A DNA stretch of 10,833 nucleotides from JAZDMK01 sp043800975 (GTDB lineage: Bacteria; Bacteroidota; Bacteroidia; Bacteroidales; JAHJDW01). The DNA lies in assembly GCA_043800975.1 (NCBI GenBank), contig JAZDMK010000025.1, positions 1-10,833 on the forward strand, in the 5' to 3' direction. Both the position numbers and the translations under genes were made by a program. The notes beneath the pieces are model-generated. The model searched no databases. It saw only the letters and a program-made list of their open reading frames with translations, and was not told where the DNA came from. Below are positions 1-6,277 of this stretch, in pieces (the first letter of the stretch is position 1; every line of letters starts with the position of its first letter).

Positions 1-696
1 GAGCTCGGTTTTCAAAAGGGTAAGCTTAGCGTCTGATTCTTTCTTAAATGTGTCGCTTTGAGAATTTCCTTCCTTTTCTTTTTTGATGAATTTTTCCAAA
101 GCTGAAGAAAGTTCGATTTTTTCTTTCAGCATTTCAGCCTCAATCGACCTGAGCTTGACGATTTCCTGTTCACTATTTACTTTCAGAGCGTCATGTTCTT
201 CTTTTAAAACAGCTGTATTTTCTTTAATAATGCGAAGTTCTTTACGCAGGCGGGCTGCTTTGCGGGTACGTTTTAAGAAAAGAATGATGAACACAATTAG
301 AAAGATATTTAATACAGCAGCGATTGCAACAAGCCACAGGAATTTTTCCTTTTGTTTATTGTAATCGGCTGCCAGACTCTGGTTTTCTTTTATCAGCTTG
401 TTGATTAACGTATCAGCAACCAGAGAAGATGAATGGATAGATGCATATTCTTTAATAATCATGTCATCCACATCAATTACTTCCTGCAGGTCTGAAAGAG
501 ACTGTTTAAGATTAACGATTGTTGAATCCGAAGCAAGTTTTGTATCTGCGGCAACATATAAATTATAGTAGGACTGCCTTGCTTTTATGTAGGGTAAAGA
601 GTCGGTTTTAACAGAATCCTGAATTTGCAATGCAAATGCAGATTGGGTTAAAGCAGGGATAGCAAATACGAATACAATAAAGAAAAATCGTTTCAT
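1..696 (-). CDS. Secreted/membrane-anchored coiled-coil protein, 3' end cut by window edge
   Basis: The minus strand stays open from an ATG at 696 to the left edge, giving 232 visible residues without a stop. Residues 1-23 look like a signal peptide (MKRFFFIVFVFAIPALTQSA then FAL). About 95 polar residues follow, then a hydrophobic segment at about 119-141 (LWLVAIAAVLNIFLIVFIIL) ending in the basic stop-transfer KRTRK. From about 145 to the end the chain is rich in Glu, Lys and Leu and is predicted to be a cytoplasmic coiled coil. The layout suggests an inner-membrane protein with a periplasmic N-terminal part and a coiled-coil tail. I do not recognise a family, and the missing C-terminus may hold a domain. 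It is transcribed divergently from the gene at 906. The reading frame and topology are clear; function is unknown. Confidence 0.82.
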   Translation of the reverse strand, partial: MKRFFFIVFVFAIPALTQSAFALQIQDSVKTDSLPYIKARQSYYNLYVAADTKLASDSTIVNLKQSLSDLQEVIDVDDMIIKEYASIHSSSLVADTLINKLIKENQSLAADYNKQKEKFLWLVAIAAVLNIFLIVFIILFLKRTRKAARLRKELRIIKENTAVLKEEHDALKVNSEQEIVKLRSIEAEMLKEKIELSSALEKFIKKEKEGNSQSDTFKKESDAKLTLLKTEL

Positions 697-749
697 GAAT
701 TAAATAGTTGTTAGATAATCAATGGATTGAAAAAACATATTTCACGAAT

Positions 750-781
750 CTAAATTACTACATTTTAGAGGAATATTCAAA
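750..781 (-). promoter_or_regulatory. Candidate Bacteroidota-type promoter for the coiled-coil gene
   Basis: Read on the minus strand, TTTG (781-778) is followed after 20 bases by TAATTTAG (757-750), which matches 7 of 8 positions of the Bacteroidota -7 element TAnnTTTG. This would start transcription roughly 45-50 bases before the ATG at 696. The region is AT-rich, so chance matches are possible. The -33 element falls in the loop of an inverted repeat, which makes regulation plausible. Confidence 0.35.
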
Positions 782-797
782 TTTTTTTTATTCCTCT
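767..797. repeat. Perfect 9-bp inverted repeat between divergent genes
   Basis: AGAGGAATA (767-775) and its exact complement TATTCCTCT (789-797) flank a 13-base AT-rich spacer. The repeat lies between two divergent genes and overlaps the candidate minus-strand promoter. It could be an operator for a dimeric regulator. The short T run after the right arm would also let it act as a weak terminator-like hairpin on the plus strand, but no plus-strand gene ends nearby. Confidence 0.45.
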
Positions 798-850
798 GTT
801 TTTAGCGATTCATAAGGGTTATCCTAAAAACGAAAAGAAGGAAAAAAAAT

Positions 851-880
851 TTTGTTTTTACAGATTTCTTAATACATTAG
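851..880 (+). promoter_or_regulatory. Candidate Bacteroidota-type promoter for the Mpv17-like/aminotransferase operon
   Basis: TTTG (851-854), an 18-base spacer and TACATTAG (873-880) resemble the Bacteroidota -33/-7 consensus, with one mismatch to TAnnTTTG. The predicted start lies about 20 bases before the ATG at 906. The same TTTG-N18-TACATT arrangement recurs upstream of the gene at 3098, which adds some support. Confidence 0.38.
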
Positions 881-905
881 CAGCGAAATCATATGTGAGT
901 GAATT

Positions 906-1640
906 ATGAAAAAGAGTGACCTTGTTTTTTTAATTGTAAGCGTTGCTATACTGCTTCCTTTTATGCCGGTTCCTTTTTTAGGACAGTTTCAGAAGGAATT
1001 TTTATACAACAAGGAATACTGGATCGTCACAAGTTTTATCAAGTTTGCTCTGCTGGCCACCCTGGGAGAAGTAATCGGATATCGCATCAAAACAAAGCAT
1101 TATCCAGTTAAGCCTTTTGGTGTTATTCCCAGAGCGATTGTATGGGGCTTTCTTGGCTTATTCATTAAACTTGCTTTTGATGTTTTTGGAACGGGAATCC
1201 CGATATTTCTTGAAAAAAGCTGTGGGCTGGAAGGAGCCTTGAACAGCATGAAATTCAAAGACGGGTTGGATGCCTTTAATCAGGGCGCTGGTGGAGTTCG
1301 TCTGTTGACTGCATTTTCGATCAGTGTTGCTCTGAACTTGATTTTTGCTCCCGTTATGATGACATTTCACAAGATTACAGATTCACATATTACTGAACGT
1401 GGAGGAACCATTCGTGGTCTTTTCCGCTGTATCCATTTTGGAGAAATATTCGATAAGAAAATTAACTGGCTTGTTCAATGGGATTTTGTTTTCAAACGTA
1501 CAATCCCGTTCTTTTGGATTCCCATGCATACCATCACTTTTTTATTGCCCGACGAATACAGGATTATTTTCGCGGCACTTCTCGGCGTAGCACTGGGAAT
1601 CATACTTTCTTTTGCCAGTATTAAAGGTTCAAAAAAATAA
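906..1640 (+). CDS. Polytopic membrane protein, Mpv17/PMP22-like
   Basis: The 244-residue product has about six hydrophobic segments, near residues 6-25, 40-58, 72-95, 132-153, 199-214 and 219-238, so it is an integral inner-membrane protein. The C-terminal block (Trp204-x-Pro206, Phe212, Pro215, Arg219, Leu234-Ser235) has the spacing of the Mpv17/PMP22 signature, in which a Trp-Pro pair is followed by an Asn/Thr-Phe, a Pro, an Arg and a final Leu-Ser. That family was described in eukaryotic mitochondria and peroxisomes as small channel-like proteins; bacterial members are uncharacterised. The family call is from a remembered pattern and is moderate only. The leader is AT-rich with no Shine-Dalgarno, as is usual in Bacteroidota. 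The next gene starts 16 bases after the stop, so co-transcription is likely. Confidence 0.7.
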   Translation: MKKSDLVFLIVSVAILLPFMPVPFLGQFQKEFLYNKEYWIVTSFIKFALLATLGEVIGYRIKTKHYPVKPFGVIPRAIVWGFLGLFIKLAFDVFGTGIPIFLEKSCGLEGALNSMKFKDGLDAFNQGAGGVRLLTAFSISVALNLIFAPVMMTFHKITDSHITERGGTIRGLFRCIHFGEIFDKKINWLVQWDFVFKRTIPFFWIPMHTITFLLPDEYRIIFAALLGVALGIILSFASIKGSKK

Positions 1641-1656
1641 ATTTAAAAACAAAGTC

Positions 1657-2979
1657 ATGAAAGACACACCGATTAGCTTTGACATTGTCAAGGCAAAGAT
1701 TGAAGAAAGCAAGCTTCCGGTGGTGGGAAAGGCCTCCATCCGTGAGATAAAAAGACTAGTCGATAACATTGAGCAGGCTTCCGGGGAAAAGTTTGTCAGA
1801 ATGGAAATGGGTGTCCCTGGTCTTCCCGCGGCTCCCATTGGAGTTAAAGCACAAATTGAATCTCTTCAAAATGGGGTCGCATCCATTTATCCTGATATTG
1901 ACGGTATAGCTGAACTCAAGCCCGAGATGGCCAGATTTGTGAAATTATTCATAGGTATTGATCTGGATCCGGTTAATTGCATCCCTACAGTAGGGTCAAC
2001 ACAGGCAAGCTTTGCCTCATTTATGACCTGTTCGCGAATGTATGTGGACAAACCTGCTGTTTTATTTCTCGATCCCGGCTTCCCGGTACATAAGCAACAG
2101 TGCAGGGCGCTCGGAATTCCTATGGAAAATTTCGACATTTATCATTTTCGTGGAGAGAAACTACGTGAAAAACTGGAATCGTATCTCTCAAAAGGCAATA
2201 TTTCCTGCATGCTTTATTCTAACCCGAACAACCCTTCCTGGGTTTGCTTCACTGATACAGAGCTTAAGATTATTGGTGAGCTTGCAACGAAATATAATGT
2301 TATCGTTTTAGAAGACCTGGCCTATTTCGCTATGGATTTTCGTAAGGATTACTCAAAGCCGGGTGGCCCGCACCAGCCGACAGTAGCAAATTATACAAAA
2401 AACTACATGCTGTTAATTAGCAGTTCCAAAGCATTCAGCTATGCCGGAGAGCGTATAGGAATGATGGTTGTTTCACCCCATGTATTTGATACTGTTGCGC
2501 CGGATCTCAAAAGGTATTATGCATTTGATTCTTTTGGCAAAGCAATGGTGTTTGGTACTTTGTATGCGCTTAGTGCTGGCACTTCTCATTCAGCACAGCA
2601 TGCACTGAAAGCTTTGTTGAAGGATTCTAACGATGGCAAATACAAATTTGTTGAAGAAGTTCGTTATTATGGCGAAAAGGCAAAGGTTATGAAAAAGTTA
2701 TTTACTGATAACGGTTTCAATATTGTGTATGATAAAGATATGGATGAGCCTATCGCAGATGGGTTTTATTTCACAATTTCATATCCTGGATTTTCAGGTG
2801 AAAAATTGATTGAAGAGTTTCTGTATTATGGAATCAGTGCGATTTCGCTGGCTATAACCGGAAGCGAGCGTACTGAAGGATTGCGTGCCTGCGTTTCACT
2901 TGTTAAGAAAGAGCAGTTTGCTGATCTGGAGTTCCGCTTGAAAAAATTTAATGAGCATCACAGGGTAGAAGAAAAATAG
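1657..2979 (+). CDS. PLP-dependent aminotransferase, class I/II (fold type I)
   Basis: The product is 440 residues and carries the class I/II aminotransferase landmarks. These are Tyr78 in a YPDIDG segment (the Tyr70 region of aspartate aminotransferase), Asn189-Pro-Asn-Asn-Pro193, Asp220 and Tyr223 (pyridine N1 and O3' contacts), the Schiff-base motif Ser255-Ser-Ser-Lys258, phosphate-binding Arg266 in GERIG, and Arg410 as the likely substrate carboxylate ligand. It should move an amino group between an amino acid and a 2-oxoacid in the cytoplasm; the amino-acid specificity cannot be read from sequence. The ATG at 1657 is chosen because the 15 codons added by an upstream in-frame ATG at 1612 lie inside the preceding gene and encode a lysine/asparagine-rich string without family character. 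It lies 16 bases after the Mpv17-like gene. An aromatic substrate would fit the tyrosine lyase-like neighbour, but that is inference. Confidence 0.9.
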   Translation: MKDTPISFDIVKAKIEESKLPVVGKASIREIKRLVDNIEQASGEKFVRMEMGVPGLPAAPIGVKAQIESLQNGVASIYPDIDGIAELKPEMARFVKLFIGIDLDPVNCIPTVGSTQASFASFMTCSRMYVDKPAVLFLDPGFPVHKQQCRALGIPMENFDIYHFRGEKLREKLESYLSKGNISCMLYSNPNNPSWVCFTDTELKIIGELATKYNVIVLEDLAYFAMDFRKDYSKPGGPHQPTVANYTKNYMLLISSSKAFSYAGERIGMMVVSPHVFDTVAPDLKRYYAFDSFGKAMVFGTLYALSAGTSHSAQHALKALLKDSNDGKYKFVEEVRYYGEKAKVMKKLFTDNGFNIVYDKDMDEPIADGFYFTISYPGFSGEKLIEEFLYYGISAISLAITGSERTEGLRACVSLVKKEQFADLEFRLKKFNEHHRVEEK

Positions 2980-3097
2980 TTTTCGCTCTACAGTTTTTTG
3001 ATTTTTCATTTTTTTATTTACATTGCACCCCGAAAAGATGCAAAACGGTTTTCTTTTACACCAAATTTAACTTTAAACTATTAAATTAATTTCTAAA
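2980..3097 (+). other. Intergenic leader between aminotransferase and fused lyase
   Basis: This AT-rich stretch contains long T runs near 2994-3018 but no convincing hairpin terminator for the aminotransferase gene. It holds the candidate promoter at 2997-3026. The predicted transcript would carry a leader of about 65 bases before the ATG at 3098, with no obvious Shine-Dalgarno. Confidence 0.5.
2997..3026 (+). promoter_or_regulatory. Candidate Bacteroidota-type promoter for the fused lyase
   Basis: TTTG (2997-3000), an 18-base spacer and TACATTGC (3019-3026) form a near match to the Bacteroidota -33/-7 pattern. Spacing and -7 core are the same as in the candidate upstream of 906. It implies that the fused lyase can be expressed independently of the aminotransferase operon. 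Confidence 0.4.
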
Positions 3098-5764
3098 ATG
3101 ATTGCAGAACCACACAAAACAAAGACCATCCGGAATCTTAACTTCCTCAGTTTTCTTGACAGGACAAATGTTCTTGAAAATGCAGATTTTAATACCTTTA
3201 ACATCAAGTCTGACAAAGTTGTTTTTGACATGACAAGTCAAGGCACGAGTGCCGTCAGTCAAGAACAGTATTCAGGTCTTTTTATCGGTGATGAAACTTA
3301 TGCAGGAAGCCGGAATTTTGAATTTCTTTCACAGATGGTTGAGAAAACATACGGTCAGAAACATATTTGCCCTACCCATAATATCAAGGGTTCGCATAAG
3401 CTGATTGCAGCAACCATGGTGAAGAAAGACAATGTAATTTATTCGAATTCATTGCGACCTTCCGATTTGCTCAATGATTTCTGTGGTGCAAAAGTGGAAG
3501 TTATTCGTACGAATGACAAGACTCATTTTACAGGAAATTTAGACATAAAACTGCTGGAATCCAAGCTGGCTGGTTCGAAGAACACTCCTTTTATTTATAT
3601 TGAATTGTATGCTGGTGGAATATTCCCGGTTTCACCAGACCATATTATTGCCTTGCGTGCACTGGCAGAAAAGAACAATACAGTTCTTATCGTTAATATG
3701 TCCTATGGTGTTGCCAATGCACAATTCGCTCGTGAAAATAATGATGCAGATAAGAAAAAAACGATTGCTGAAATCCTGAAGGAAACGGGATCTGCGGCTC
3801 ATGTGATTGTTCTGGATGCAGGGCAGGATCCTCGCTCTAACACTGGCGGTCTGATAGCTACCAATATTTACGATCTGTACGATAAATACATGAATGAAGT
3901 GGTCGTATTCGAAGGCCTCCATACATACGGCGGAATGGCTGGCAGAACCATGGAGGTTTTTGCACGCGGCATTGACGAAATGGTTAAAGAAGAACAAGCA
4001 GAATGGATTCTTCAGCAGAATAAATTGTTTGCGAAGTTACTTGCCGGTATTCCTTTGATTTTAGGAGCTGATGGTGTTTATATCAAAGCAGACGAATTTC
4101 TTCCCAATGTTAAAAAATATCAGGCAGAAACGCTTTCTGCAGCATTATATCTGACCAGTGGGATCAGAACTTTTCTGAAAAACCGTTTTGCTTCAAAAAC
4201 AATTCTGCCTTTGCAGATTCCTCGTCTGGCACTTACCTGTGACCAGATCACACAGATTGCGGATGCTGTGAAAGAACTATACGAACAGCGCGAGAAAATT
4301 ACAGGTCTGATTCTGATGAACGAACCTGTTTGGTCAGATGAAGCTGTTTACAAATGGAAAAGACCTATACTAAAAGATTTTCAGTTCAGCTGTGAGCCAT
4401 ACACAATTCAGCATATCGAATATGTAGGTGTAGCCAGCCGTGAAGAACGCCTGCAATATGTTAAAGATGCCGGTTATAATACTTTCTTGTTACAATCAAA
4501 ACATGTTGGAATTGATCTGCTGACTGATTCAGGAACCTGCTCGCAAACAACACAACAGTGGGCCGATTATATGAACAGCAGCGAAACCCAGGCTTCACCA
4601 ATATCTTATGATGACCTTGAGAAAGAAATTAGGGATGTAACCGGATATAAGTATGTTGTTGTAACGCATCAGGGGCGTGCTGCAGAGCACATCATGTCGC
4701 AATGTCTTATTAAAAAAGGTTTTGTTCCTGGTAATATGTATTTCACTACAACCAAGCTTCATCAGGAGCTTGCCGGTGGTACCTTCGTTGACGTAATTGT
4801 TGATCAGGCGCATATCCCTACAGATCAATTCCGTTGGAAAGGAAATATCGACATCAGTAAGATTGACAAAATTGTAAAAGAACACGGCGCCGATTCAATA
4901 CCCTATATCAGTTTTGAATTCAGTGTGAACCTTGCTGGTGGTCAACCTGTGCACATGGACAATGCTAAAGAAGTATATGAATATTGCGAAAAACACAACA
5001 TCCCTGTAATGTGGGATGCAACACGCGCTATTGAAAATGCATACATGATTAAGAAGTATGACGAAAGATACAAGCATGTTTCCATTAAAGATATTACCCG
5101 CGAATTGTTCAGCTACGGACATGGATGTACTGTTTCTGCAAAGAAAGATTATCTGGTGAATATCGGCGGATTCCTTGCTATTAAAGATGATGAGAAATTC
5201 TATAAACAGGCCATGCACATGTTGCGTATTTATGAAGGCTCTGTGAAAAACGGTGGACTATCCTCTGGTGACCTGGCTGTATTTGCACAGGGATTAAGGG
5301 AAATGGTAGACGAAAGGTATATCATGAGTCGTGTTGAACAAACGCATTATCTGGGTAACAAGTTACTTAAAGCGGGTGTTCCCATTGTAGAACCTATTGG
5401 TTCCCATGCTGTATTTCTTGATGCGAAAAGGTTTTTGCCGCACATTGATCAGGATGAATATCCAGCACAGGCATTGGCTTCGGCTTTGTTTATTGAATCC
5501 GGAGTACGTGCCATGGAACGTGGTAATGTTTCAAAAGGAAGAGATAAAGATGGAAAGAATTACAGGCCTCACCTTGAGCTTGTTCGTCTGACGCTTCCAA
5601 GAAGGGTGTACTCCAATGCACACATGGATTTTATTGCAGATTGCATTATTGAATTGTACAAAAAACGCGAAACCATCAAAGGCTTGCGCTTTGTATATGA
5701 ACCACCCATGCTCAGATTTTTCCAGGGCAAATTCGAAGAGGTTGATAAAGTACAGGTCGTTTAG
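3098..5764 (+). CDS. Tandem-fused tyrosine phenol-lyase/tryptophanase-like protein with degenerate N-terminal half
   Basis: The 888 residues form two homologous beta-eliminating lyase domains, about 1-410 and 430-888; the usual enzyme is one domain of about 460 residues. The C-terminal half resembles tyrosine phenol-lyase more than tryptophanase: THQGR 523-527, YFTTT 548-552, Asn611, Asp640 and Arg643 (DATR), SAKKD 680-684 with Schiff-base Lys683, MERG with Arg808 (Arg381, a phenol-specificity residue), Arg830 (carboxylate) and Phe874-Phe875. Active enzymes of this family split tyrosine or tryptophan into phenol or indole, pyruvate and ammonia, using PLP and K+. The N-terminal half has Gln243 at the lysine position, Asn200 and Tyr203 for the Asp/Arg pair, and no THQGR, but keeps GDETYAGSR (Tyr68) and EGLHTYGG (Tyr277). 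The C-terminal half lacks exactly those two tyrosines (Gln498, Asn718). Family assignment is firm; substrate is not. Automatic annotation would probably say tryptophanase. Confidence 0.92.
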   Translation: MIAEPHKTKTIRNLNFLSFLDRTNVLENADFNTFNIKSDKVVFDMTSQGTSAVSQEQYSGLFIGDETYAGSRNFEFLSQMVEKTYGQKHICPTHNIKGSHKLIAATMVKKDNVIYSNSLRPSDLLNDFCGAKVEVIRTNDKTHFTGNLDIKLLESKLAGSKNTPFIYIELYAGGIFPVSPDHIIALRALAEKNNTVLIVNMSYGVANAQFARENNDADKKKTIAEILKETGSAAHVIVLDAGQDPRSNTGGLIATNIYDLYDKYMNEVVVFEGLHTYGGMAGRTMEVFARGIDEMVKEEQAEWILQQNKLFAKLLAGIPLILGADGVYIKADEFLPNVKKYQAETLSAALYLTSGIRTFLKNRFASKTILPLQIPRLALTCDQITQIADAVKELYEQREKITGLILMNEPVWSDEAVYKWKRPILKDFQFSCEPYTIQHIEYVGVASREERLQYVKDAGYNTFLLQSKHVGIDLLTDSGTCSQTTQQWADYMNSSETQASPISYDDLEKEIRDVTGYKYVVVTHQGRAAEHIMSQCLIKKGFVPGNMYFTTTKLHQELAGGTFVDVIVDQAHIPTDQFRWKGNIDISKIDKIVKEHGADSIPYISFEFSVNLAGGQPVHMDNAKEVYEYCEKHNIPVMWDATRAIENAYMIKKYDERYKHVSIKDITRELFSYGHGCTVSAKKDYLVNIGGFLAIKDDEKFYKQAMHMLRIYEGSVKNGGLSSGDLAVFAQGLREMVDERYIMSRVEQTHYLGNKLLKAGVPIVEPIGSHAVFLDAKRFLPHIDQDEYPAQALASALFIESGVRAMERGNVSKGRDKDGKNYRPHLELVRLTLPRRVYSNAHMDFIADCIIELYKKRETIKGLRFVYEPPMLRFFQGKFEEVDKVQVV

Positions 5765-5774
5765 TAAATTGATA

Positions 5775-5811
5775 AAACTGCCTCCAGAAAAACTGGGGGC
5801 AGTTTCATTTT
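5775..5811 (+). terminator. Intrinsic terminator after the fused lyase gene
   Basis: AAACTGCCTCCAG (5775-5787) pairs with CTGGGGGCAGTTT (5793-5805) as a 13-bp stem with one G-T wobble and an AAAAA loop. A T-rich tail (CATTTT) follows. It starts 11 bases after the stop codon of the fused lyase. This is the clearest terminator in the window. Confidence 0.88.
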
Positions 5812-6027
5812 AATGTAAAATGGAGGGCCAGTTATACTTGAAATATTTACCCCTTTTTTATTAGCTCACATTGTAGAATTTTATACGTTAGTCTAATATT
5901 TCGAGTTCAGTTTTAAGTAGTTCAAAAATATCACTCGGCTTTCTGGAAAAAAGTTTTCTTTTTTTGTATCAACTAAGGGAAATTATATAATTTCGTACCA
6001 TATTAAGAATTTTTAAAACAGATAAAA
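5812..6027 (+). other. Intergenic region before the oxidoreductase operon
   Basis: About 215 AT-rich bases separate the terminator from the delta-subunit gene. I see no plausible small gene, tRNA, riboswitch-like fold or strong repeat in it. The only element I can support is the candidate promoter near its right end. Confidence 0.5.
5963..5995 (+). promoter_or_regulatory. Candidate promoter for the 2-oxoacid oxidoreductase operon
   Basis: TTTG (5963-5966) is followed after 21 bases by TAATTTCG (5988-5995), which matches 7 of 8 positions of TAnnTTTG. An overlapping TATAATTT at 5986-5993 is an alternative -7 element. The predicted start would be about 25 bases before the ATG at 6028, a short leader typical of Bacteroidota. 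Confidence 0.42.
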
Positions 6028-6255
6028 ATGGCAAAAGTAAAAGGAGCGATTGTAGTAAACATCGAGCGTTGCAAGGGCTGTGGCGTATGCCTGGCTGCCT
6101 GCAATACAGAGGTGATTGCTTTGGCTAAAAATGTAAACGGAAAAGGTTATCATTATGCCATGATGGTGAATGATGAATGCATCGGTTGTATGAATTGTGC
6201 AATCGTTTGCCCTGACGGTGTCATCACAGTTTACAAGGTAAAACTAACGGAATAA
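6028..6255 (+). CDS. 2-oxoacid:ferredoxin oxidoreductase, delta (ferredoxin-like, 2x[4Fe-4S]) subunit
   Basis: This 75-residue protein holds two CxxCxxCxxxC motifs, at Cys15/18/21/25 and Cys51/54/57/61, the pattern of a bacterial-type ferredoxin binding two [4Fe-4S] clusters. The first motif is followed by Asn instead of the usual Pro; the second has the normal Cys-Pro. It is the first gene of a four-gene operon with alpha, beta and gamma subunits. Its likely job is to pass electrons from the thiamine-diphosphate site and the beta-subunit cluster to a soluble ferredoxin in the cytoplasm. The size and first position match the separate delta subunit of four-subunit VOR/KOR enzymes. An independent ferredoxin is unlikely given the tight gene order (22 bases to the next start). 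Confidence 0.92.
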   Translation: MAKVKGAIVVNIERCKGCGVCLAACNTEVIALAKNVNGKGYHYAMMVNDECIGCMNCAIVCPDGVITVYKVKLTE

Positions 6256-6277
6256 ACAACGAAAAAATTACACAAGC

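Noticed and set aside
83..364. Plus-strand frame of 93 codons at the left end
   Set aside because: It lies antisense within the better-supported minus-strand coiled-coil gene; its serine/phenylalanine-rich composition is what the reverse of a Glu/Lys-rich coiled coil gives.
1612..1656. Upstream in-frame ATG for the aminotransferase
   Set aside because: It overlaps the end of the membrane protein gene and adds a lysine/asparagine-rich tail with no family similarity; the ATG at 1657 fits the usual aminotransferase N-terminus.
3632..5218. Minus-strand frames of 96-121 codons inside the fused lyase
   Set aside because: They are antisense to strongly conserved coding sequence, have no leader signals and show no recognisable motifs.
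3098..5764. The fused lyase as two genes joined by a sequencing error
   Set aside because: The frame is continuous through a normal linker at about 411-430, with no stop or internal start context between the halves, and the halves are diverged from each other in a complementary way, which an assembly duplication would not produce.
5812..5985. Possible small RNA or riboswitch before the oxidoreductase operon
   Set aside because: I found only short AT-rich self-complementary stretches, such as GAAAA-AAG-TTTTC near 5946-5960, which are expected by chance here.
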